The position numbers were made by a program, and so were the translations under genes. Of a stretch of DNA of 64,000 bases, positions 55,839-64,000 are shown in pieces. The DNA is from Heracleum sosnowskyi. Lineage: Eukaryota > Streptophyta > Magnoliopsida > Apiales > Apiaceae. Under the pieces are notes generated by a model that was not told where the DNA came from, did not search any database, and worked only from the letters and a program-made list of their open reading frames with translations. Every line of letters begins with the position of its first letter. The stretch's first letter is position 1. The DNA lies in contig CM061236.1 of the NCBI GenBank assembly GCA_030848705.1, positions 56,873,481 through 56,937,480 of the forward strand, read 5' to 3'.

Positions 55839-57786
55839 TTACGACGGATTGGGTTATTTGTGAGGTGACGTAGCACCAAGGGGACGTCAACACTCGTAGA
55901 GGACATGTGCAAGTATTTTCTTCCAACGGAGATATCGGTAAGAATGGCAGACACGTGGATTCAAAATGGTAGGAGTAGACAAGTGGTATTCACTAGAGCG
56001 TTAAAGCAAAGAAGGACGGAAATAGAGGATCGTGCGATAAGGCAGAATAAGGAAGGAATCGTATTATTTCAGCCTTACGAAATAGCTAAGGACCAGAGGC
56101 AAGTGTTATGGGCCGAATACTAAGTCTTTCTTTCAAAAAGCTTGATTTAAAAATATTAGGTTGGAATATTGCCAACCCTAGATGAGTGGGAACTTGTGAA
56201 CCCTATGAGGGTAAAATGTTATTTTAAAATTATGAAGTTGTGGTACTTGTTCTACAAGTATTCCATTTTCCATCTTGCACCTATGCAAGCATTGTTTCCC
56301 CTATTGATAAACTTCACTTTGAATCTTTCTTAAACTCGAACTTGGCTTTCCTGTCAACTGTTGAGGCCATCTAGAGCCTGTTCTTTGAACCCTACTCCAT
56401 ATTGAGTTGTTGCAAATTATGTTGTTATTCTAATGCCTGTGTTATATCAGATTTAACCTTGTTAAGCATGTTGTTGTTGATTCTTCATTATCATCCCAAT
56501 TGTTGCATCGATCTCGTCGATACTAGTTTGTATTGTTATCCCTTGATGAATTCTTCATAGTTGAGTTGTTTCCTGGAACGTGAGTTTTCCAGCGATTGTT
56601 GTATTAAGGTTGTCGATTCTTCCGACACATGGCTGTCGTAAGTAAGGTTGTCAATTGTGCTGACACCTGATGTATATAAAATAGAATTGGAATGTTTTTT
56701 TTTTAAAATGAGGACTAAATTTATGTTTGATGATAATTAAGGCCAGGATGGCCAAGGATCCAGTGGAGGGCTTTGCTATAAGCAGGTCCGGGGTTGATGC
56801 GTGGCTGGCCAGCAGCTCAACCTTTGATTTGAATGAGATAAATAAAAAAAATCCAATTCTAACATAAGTTCTGATTTCTGAGATGAGTTACACCCATATG
56901 TTTTGTACTTGTGAGTTATGACCTGATTCTCAGGTTTAATCGTTGCGTGAAGTTGTTGGTTCGTTGATTAATAATAGTGGTTTCAATCTTGCTGAAATCA
57001 CGTACGCTTAATATATTCGGATTCCAAATAGTCGAAATCCACTTCCTTGATTCCATTGGCAGTTGTGAGATAGCTATCTTGATGAGTTATAATTATTTCA
57101 TATTTTCTACATACTATTGTAGTTATTGTTGATTCGGTCACCGTGACGACCAATATAAATCTTTTGTGTTTTAAACTATTCAATTGCGAAAAACTAAAAG
57201 AAAAGTTGTGATAAATTACTAAGCTTGATTTGAGAATTGTTGAGTTTACAAATGTTCAAAACAGAAGTTTGTTTATTTGAAAATCCAAAGCTTATTTTGG
57301 AAAATTTTATATAATACTTGATAATGCACTTGCTGAGCAATTTTTTCGCTCATACTTGCTTCTTTATATATTTTAGCCTTTCAGTAAGAAGGTATATTGG
57401 CAAGAGTTGTCCGCGTAGCCGATCAGAGATGGGAAAGGATAGTAGCGTAAAGATGTTGTGATCCAGAGCATTTGGAGCTAGTGATAGGTTTTGTATATAG
57501 ATGTTTTCTATTAAATATTGTATTGTATAAGATTAGTTGCCTGGTATACTTCTTATCGAAGTTATACTAGTGTTGTGGATTGTATGAAAAGAAAGGGTTG
57601 TAAAGAAGAAAATTTTATGTAATGGAATTTTGGATTCTTGTTTCTAGCACTATAACCTTTAAAGATTCTTGGTAGAGTTGGGGTCACAGATATTATTATT
57701 GTGTTGATTTAATATTGAACAGGTTGTTTGAATTGAGAATGTAGTGTGACGACCAAATCCTTTGACCCCGGATTTGGGGCGTTACA
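55839..57786 (+). repeat. Gypsy A 3' LTR, second part
   Basis: Continues from 42717 and ends GCGTTACA. Lacks 226 bp present in the solo LTR (26260-26485), with GTT shared at the break. Contains the shared block at 56712-56862. Followed by GGATA (57787-57791) and copia 2 gag. Confidence 0.92.
56712..56862 (+). repeat. Conserved block shared by LTR A and LTR B (copy A2)
   Basis: Same block as 27091-27240, slightly more diverged at its left edge (GGACTAAATTTATGTTTG). Confidence 0.75.
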
Positions 57787-58307
57787 GGATAGGTCTTCCC
57801 TTTCATTGCCAATTCATTAAGAAGCTTAGTATATTTCTCAAAGACCTGAGTTATACTTTCTCCTGGAAGAGACCTAAAAGATTCATACTGAGAAGTCAGG
57901 ATGTCCAATCTGTTTTCCTGAACGTCTTCAGTTCCTTCCATTATTAAGTTTATGGTATCCCACATGTGTTTCCCGCTTGTACAGTTCATCAACTGATAGC
58001 TCATTTCCTTGTCTGTGGAGTCTGCCAATATCAACATCAAACCTGTATCCAATCGAATGAGTTCTTTGTTAGAATCTGTGTACTCAGTGATATCCTTAGG
58101 TTGGGTGCCTTGAGGAATCCTGGTACCATCAGGAGCTGTAGATTCACTAACTGGTTTCATTGGTACAAACGGTCCGTTCTCTAATACGCCAATATACAAC
58201 GGATTAGATGCCTTGATAAATAACAGCATCTTTATCTTCCACAAACCGAAATCATCTTTTGTAAACGGGGGAACTTTAATACCAGCAGTTGTCTTTGGAG
58301 CACTCAT
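57787..58307 (-). pseudogene. Copia 2 gag N-terminal part, copy 2
   Basis: Start ATG at 58307 (MSAPKTTAGIKVPPF). Same sequence and same GGATA junction as 28165-28685, about 99% identical. The gag is cut by the gypsy A 3' LTR; its continuation is not found next to this copy. Confidence 0.88.
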
Positions 58308-58454
58308 GGTTTCTGAAAAATTTCAAATTGTTTAAAATTCAAGAAATTTCAATCAAATGAAAAAATTTGAAAGTTAAAAAATTTGCTTCGAATTTTCAAG
58401 CTATGTTTGATTTTGGTCTCATTCACCGGATCTGATTTGTACGTTAATCAAGTA

Positions 58455-58466
58455 GCTCTGATACCA
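58455..58466 (-). other. Primer binding site, copia 2 (copy 2)
   Basis: TGGTATCAGAGC on the minus strand, next to the LTR end at 58469. Confidence 0.9.
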
Positions 58467-58468
58467 AT

Positions 58469-58830
58469 TGTTAGGTCCAAAGTATCGTAGAAGGGGGGGG
58501 GGGGGGTTGAATACGATACTCACAAATTATTTAATTTCGTTCGCAGATTAATCATTTAGTTCTATAACGAAATCAAATGCACCAAATCAAAACACGAGTC
58601 GGGGAATATATCATTTTATAAATATAAACCGCGAAGGGTGCTACAATTCTAATCCGTAGATTAGCTTCAATGAGTTCAAGGTTACATAAATTCAATACAA
58701 TGATAAAATTCTGAGCACTATTAATTTCTCTGATAATTTTCTCCGGCTCAAACTTCTCTCTCAGTAATGTCTCTGTGTTCTGCCTTAACTGAAGAAGACA
58801 TACTCTTCTCTCTGTTATTAATTGTAGACT
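58469..58830 (-). repeat. Copia 2 5' LTR, copy 2, interrupted by copia 4
   Basis: Matches 12499-12860 closely, including the hairpin. Stops at TTGTAGACT where the copia 4 LTR begins; AGACT (58826-58830) is the candidate target duplication. The rest should lie beyond the window. Confidence 0.9.
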
Positions 58831-60079
58831 TGTTAGAAATGAATACCACTTTGAAACTAGATAGAGGGGGGTGAATGGATAGTTTTGATATTTTTCGATT
58901 CTTGAAACTAAATAAGCTGTATGTGATTATGCTTTGTAAAATGCGGAATAAAAATAAACAACACACACAATCACTTTAATCTACTTTGTATTAAGCAAAT
59001 TAAATACTACAACTTTCCAGAATTTCACAACTGAATTTCTGGCTTCTAAACAAGAACAGTTCGTATCTTGTTTTCTTACAGAGAAAGAGTGCTTAAGATC
59101 AAACTATGTGTTTCTCTCTTGCAGCTTACAGTAGGGTGTGCACAATATATATATACCTATACAAACTAGGCACACACCTATTTACACAATTACCCCTAGC
59201 TGAAAGTCCAACTTGTCCTGCCCAAGTTCACTGTGTCAGGAAGGACCACTTGCTTTTCGGAGTCTTTCCCGTTTCTGTAGCTGCTTGTCTCTTGTCTTTC
59301 TCTCCAAGTTTAGCTGTAGATTTGCCATCTGTTCTTTGGACCACCTTGCCAGAACAAATGCTTCAGTATTTGTCTCCTTTGAATTTTGGTTATGTACCTT
59401 GATTTGTCTTTTTATAAACGGCTAAGTGCTGATATCGTGAACTCCAACATTTCCCTGACTTCACGATCTATCCTTTGAAGACTTCGCGACATAGGCAATT
59501 TGAGAACTTCGTGATCTAAGCCTTTTGAGGACTTCGCGATCTAAGCCTTTTGAGGACTTCACAATCTAAGCCTTTTGAGAACTTCGTGATCTAGACCTTT
59601 TGAGGACTTCACGATCCAGTACATCTTGACTTTGCGGTATCAACACTTCACGATATGAGTAATGAAGACTTCACGACATAGTTCATTTAGGACTATGCGA
59701 TCTTAGTACTTCACGACATAGATATTTTTGGACTTCACGACATAGCTTCATTTTGACTTCACGGTATAGGGACTTAGGAAAATTTCTGCAACTTATTTCT
59801 TCAAGGCCTTATTCATCTCCATCCTGCTGCATGAACATCACTGAACTTCTACCAGGATAATTATTCCATGGCCTATATACATTCTAGATTGCAGGAAGCT
59901 TACTAAGCTCATTATAACATTGAGCATACAAAAAAAAGCTAAGTGCATGAAAACAAGACAAGTACAATGGAGACCTATACTATATCCCAGTGAAAGAATT
60001 CACTAGGTCATGTAGAGTGACATAGTCACAGTGATTAGGCTTGTTAATAATGGTAATCAGACATGCCTTGAGCCTAACA
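58831..60079 (-). repeat. Copia element 4 3' LTR (1249 bp)
   Basis: TGTTAGAAAT...GCCTAACA, followed by PPT and an env-like region. It has the G-run hairpin in weaker form (AAACTA / TAGTTT, 58854-58885) and about fourteen ACTTCRCGAYMTAG words at 59455-59775, part of them in a 25 bp tandem array. Confidence 0.88.
59455..59775. repeat. Word array in copia 4 LTR
   Basis: About fourteen degenerate copies of ACTTCRCGAYMTAG; from about 59500 to 59605 they recur every 25 bp with CCTTTTGAGG spacers. Confidence 0.85.
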
Positions 60080-60093
60080 ATCTCCCCCAAATT
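60080..60093 (-). other. Polypurine tract, copia 4
   Basis: The sense strand reads AATTTGGGGGAGAT before the LTR start TGTTAGGCTC. 60094-60231 is a spacer without further signal. Confidence 0.78.
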
Positions 60094-60231
60094 GTGAGTA
60101 AGAATCTTAGGCACAATTTAAGGCCTGATAACAAGCCTAACTTACATAAAAGGAATTAAATAACAGAGAGAACAATGTATGATCATTAAGAACAGAGATT
60201 TGATTACATAGTGAAGTTGAAAGCTTACAGA

Positions 60232-63200
60232 TTATCTTTGTTGCTTAACAGCTTCAGTTTCCATTTGTTTCTCAAGATAATCATCATAAACTTTCTTCTT
60301 TCTTACTTCTTCCTTTCTCTTCATGTCTACAATGGCTGCTTGAAGTTCATCTCTTGCAATTAGTTCTTCAATGAGAGGTGAGCCTTCTAGATCTTCAATT
60401 GCAGCTTTGAGAGCACTTTCCACATAAGAGTCAAAAAACTCCATCCTTATCTTGCTTTTCCCTCCAGTTTTATTTTTGTATTCCACAACATAAGGATTTT
60501 GTTTTACCTTGCATAGCCCTTTCTGCCTTAGCTCTTTAGCCCTCTCCTCCATCTCAGCCATCTCTTTCTCTTTCTGTATGTTCTTCTCTTCATTCAGCTT
60601 CCTTAAGTTCTCCTTGTAATCAGAATGCATATTCAAGAATCTAGCAACCTCTATCTTCCACAATCTCTCCTCTTTTTCTTCAAAATTCAGTAGAGCATTT
60701 ATTCTTTCAAGTTCATATTGTGAAAAGTATTGCCAGCCTCCTTGCTTCATTTCTCTTTCTCTTCCATCAGTGTATTTAATCTCTAGATGATCTTGCTTCA
60801 CTTTGACTTCAAAGATTCTTTGAGCTTTCAAAAATGCTAGGGCATCTTCATCATAGTCTTCATCCAGAGGAAGTACTTTGATCCCTACTACATTAGTGAT
60901 TACCCCATTCTTCTTTGTTATCCTTGTTCTTTTGGCTACACTCTTGATCTTCATATGCTTCACTTGAGGTAGTTTTCTGGAACAAGGAGATTTAGTCTTC
61001 AGTGCCACATCATTTGGAAGTAGCTTCATCCATTTCCCTTTCATCCACTATAACACTCCACTAGCTGTGACTTTATGGAAGTGTCTTCTTGATTTTTCTT
61101 TTGTGGTTTCAATTTTCTTCTGTGGCAAATCAGGTTCAGAAGTCTTGGATAATGATTTTGGAGGATCATTACTAACAGTACCCACCCTAGACTTAGAGTC
61201 TTATGTTGTGGTTAAGGTACTGCTAGCAATGTCCTTGACTTGCTGATTTCCACTCTTCTTCTTAACAGTTTCTTTGTTTCCCTTAGAGTCCTTCTTGTCA
61301 TCACCAGCATCCTTGGTTTTCTTTGATGTTTTACCCCTGCTGCTCTCACTTCCTCCATCCTTATGGCTCCTTGATTGACTTTTTCTTCTGTAGGTCTTCT
61401 CCTCATCATCCTCCTCATCATCTTTCTTCTTTCTTATTTCTTTGAGTGACTCAGGAAAAGTTCCATGAATCAAGAAAGATCGGAGAATTTGGATTATCTC
61501 TAGCTCTTCAGCTGTTCTAACTCCTTTCTTGCCTCTTAGCATCTGCAACACTTGATTTATTTTGCCATTATTCTTCATTATCAGATTTGCAGGAATCACC
61601 AGTTGATCAATACTGTTGGCTTGAGTTAGACTTTGAAAAATTATTGTCCTTGGGTTAGAGATAACTTCAGGCAATCTTTGAAATTGGTCTATCTTCAAAT
61701 CATCATGTAGCCTCCTGTTGTTCTCCCCATGCTTCTCGATCAACTCCAGAATTGTGGTCAGCTCAGTAAACCTCAGTTTCTCTAGAGTTTGAAAGGATAA
61801 ATGCCACAAGCAATTATCCTTTGATACCATGATAAATTCTCTTAGATGAATCTCCTTGATTTTCCTGACTGCCACAGTAAAGTACTTGATATTTTCTTTT
61901 AGCTTTTCTCTGTAGAGCTGAGCATCTCCTTGAACACTGATGTAGAGGGCCTTCAGAAACTCCAGAAAGGCCTCATCATGATAGATGTGAGAATTGGCAA
62001 CTTCCTGTAGCTTGGCCTCAGTGACAAGATTTGCTTTGATTGGTTTGGCACTTGTAGTTGTTTGAGGAGCTGAGATGTCCTTTTGCATTGTAGAGGGATA
62101 GTAGGTAGTTGTAACTGTGCTTCTTTGGCCTTGGCTATTGATGACATCCACAGAGGGAAGAGTGATTGGCTTTATAGTTTCCTCAGTGAGTTTGCCCTTA
62201 AGCTTTTGTTGCTTGGCTGGTACTCCCCCTCTCTTTTCCACAATGACCTCCTTTCCTTTCTCCCCCTTAGGCTTGGGATCATACAAGATGTCTTCAGCTT
62301 CTCCAGGAATAGGAAGGTTCATGCTTCTTAGCAGGGTTGTCATCATTTGCTGTTGGACTAGCAAGATATTTGATGTGGCATTGCTTTGGTCATCCAACTT
62401 GGCATTGAGCTGTTCCAAGGATTGAGATAGCACTTTGTTTTCAGCTTTAAGATCAGCTACCTCCCTTTCCAAGCTATCCACCTTCGAGAATAGTTGCTGA
62501 GATTTGAAAGAATTGAGGGATTGATCCTTGATTTTGGAGAAGTCAAATTTGGAGATGTCAGAAATAGGAACTTCATCTACAAGCTTGTTCCCATACTGAT
62601 TCTTCCACAGCACTGTGAGCATTGAGTTGGAGTTGATGTTGGCCTGCACCTGGTTATCTAGCTTGGTAGAAAGCTTCTTCAAATTATCTGAGACCAAAGC
62701 TAGGGTGCAGTCCATCTTTGTGACATTAGAAGCTGTTTTCTGAACCTCCTTAAGAATGCCATTTACCTTGGGAAAGTCAGAGAGATAACAGTTCCTTAGT
62801 TGTGCCATTGAATGATCTGTCTCTTCCTTGATTGTGGAGATTTCTGACTGGAGACCTTTCCCAAGGAAATGCATAGCCTTTAGCTAGCTCTTGTATACTT
62901 CATTCACTGCATCATAGATTTTTGCAGGAGAGAGACCTTTAGCATTAGACCCCAAGGCAGTTAAGTAGTCCTCCCTGAGAAAAGCTAGTGCATCCTGTAG
63001 CTTGACAGATCTCTTGGCATCCAACCAGGCATCAATATTCCCATCATGTTGGGCCTCATCTACAATCTTCTCTTGTTGAGCTTCAACATCCTCCTTGTGA
63101 CACAGAAGTATGGCTTCATAATCTGAGTTTGGTAGATTGGTTGTGAGGAGATGTTGAGCTATTTTTGAGATCTCATTAATCTGTGCCACATGAAGATTTT

Positions 63201-64000
63201 GAAGGTCTTCTTCCGTCAATTGTGATGGCACAGGTGATGATCCTGAAGGCCTGTCATGTTGCACAGGCTTCAACCATTCTCTCAAAGTGGCCTGGGCCAA
63301 GTGAGAGCTGGTGCTAGGCACCTCAGGGGGAATAGATATATATGAGTTTCCTCCAGTCTTGGAATGACTGTGGAGTCTGATGCTGTCCCCATTGAAATGA
63401 GATGTGTGACAACATCATCTCCATGTGCCTGTGAAGGCAAGTCCAAATCCCTAAGGATTGGAGAAGTTGGCACAGAGTCTCCAGTAAAAATTGGTGAATC
63501 CTCTGTGTTTTTGTTGGTGTCATTAGAATATGCCCCAGCATGCATTTCCTGACCAACCAAATGAGGGTCCTGGGTGGTGAGCACAGTGTTAAGCACCATG
63601 TCACTTGAAATTGGCTCAGTCAAAGATTGAGATTGTGACTGATCAAGTGCAGAAATGTCATGAGAATGACTTTTCTGTGGAGAAGAAATATTAGATGTAG
63701 ATTCTGGAAGAGAAGTGTGGTGTAGACTAGATTTTGGCAACTCCCCCTGAGAAAAAGGAGGATTTTCAATGTTGATGTGCTCTCCACTCTGTGTATGGTC
63801 ACCCTTATTACCACTTGAGTCAAGAGTGTGTTCTTGACTCTATGTAGACTCATTACAGATTGTAGTGGGGAGACTACTCTTTTCAATGCCAATGCCCTGT
63901 TGAGAGGACATTGACAGTAACAGGTGTACCCCTTGTTGCACATCTAAATCATGTTGGGAGGATTCAGTGGTAGCTATAGATTTGGATTTCTTCTTTTGTC
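60232..64000 (-). pseudogene. Copia element 4 env-like ORF, 3' part, broken
   Basis: Open pieces 63943-63620, 63740-63282, 63321-62884, 62874-61201 and 61044-60232. The last three share one frame, split by TAG at 62884, a stop at 61201 and TAG near 61052. The first pieces are separated by frameshifts. From the N side: Ser/Gln/Pro-rich sequence, a helical part (LHVAQINEISKIAQHL), a long coiled coil (about 62850-62350; KVDSLEREVADLKAENK), KGEKGKEV at about 62255, a folded part (LWHLSFQTLEKLRFTEL), a Lys/Ser/Asp-rich hinge (61420-61210) and a helical C-terminus (KVKQNPYVVEYKNKTGGK). Same layout as the other env-like ORFs. Its upstream end, pol and gag lie beyond the window. Confidence 0.78.
62257..62270 (-). 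other. Internal polypurine tract in copia 4 env-like ORF
   Basis: The sense strand reads CTAAGGGGGAGAAA, identical to the copia 2 tract and again encoding KGEK. A second GGGGGAG lies at about 62222-62232. Confidence 0.45.

Noticed and set aside
59455..59775. CRISPR-like regular repeats
   Set aside because: Repeats are short, degenerate and irregular after the first few units, lie in a plant LTR, and have no cas genes nearby.

Overview
This window is plant nuclear DNA made almost entirely of LTR retrotransposons inserted into one another. I see no host gene, rRNA, tRNA or CRISPR array. Ty1/copia elements with an extra long ORF downstream of pol (the sirevirus or 'env-like' layout), plus Ty3/gypsy elements with 3.4-4 kb LTRs, fit an angiosperm with a large repeat-rich genome. 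I cannot name the species.

Layout on the + strand: 1-1383 relic of a gypsy pol (family C) and 1384 to about 2110 its truncated LTR; about 2150-2698 an inverted fragment of gypsy LTR A; 2699-7751 decayed copia element 1 (pol and gag, minus strand); 7752-8291 a copia LTR; 8292-12498 env-like region of a copia element ('env-C'); from 12499, copia element 2 (LTR, env-like, pol, gag, all minus). Copia 2 gag is split at a GGATA site by a 4.05 kb solo LTR of gypsy family A (24110-28164). Next come the gag 5' part and a cut copia 2 LTR (28165-29077), an incomplete tandem of gypsy family B (29074-38901), then a gypsy A element with a cut 5' LTR, a gutted 1.4 kb interior and a 3' LTR (38902-57786). That 3' LTR is split by a young, nearly intact copia element 3 (42718-55833, duplicated site ATTGT). 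After it the copia 2 gag 5' part and LTR appear a second time (57787-58830). This LTR is interrupted by copia element 4 (LTR 58831-60079, env-like region from 60232 past the window end).

Nesting order: env-C was hit by copia 2, copia 2 by gypsy A and copia 4, and gypsy A by copia 3. Copia 3 is the best preserved: 1018 bp LTRs differing at two positions that I could find, an open 823-codon gag, protease/integrase/RT/RNase H with their catalytic motifs, one in-frame TAG in pol, and an open 1488-codon env-like ORF.

The most interesting signals do not belong to single genes. (1) Each copia lineage carries its own short palindromic DNA word, scattered through LTR, inter-ORF spacer and, in several, the coding ORFs. 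(2) A hairpin near the 3' end of every copia LTR keeps its G/C-rich loop while its stem changes in a compensated way between lineages. (3) GGGGGAG polypurine tracts resembling the 3' PPT recur inside the env-like ORF and in the integrase-RT linker. (4) Two otherwise diverged gypsy LTR families share a nearly identical block of about 150 bp. (5) The same gypsy insertion site occurs twice in the window, once as a solo LTR and once as a full element.
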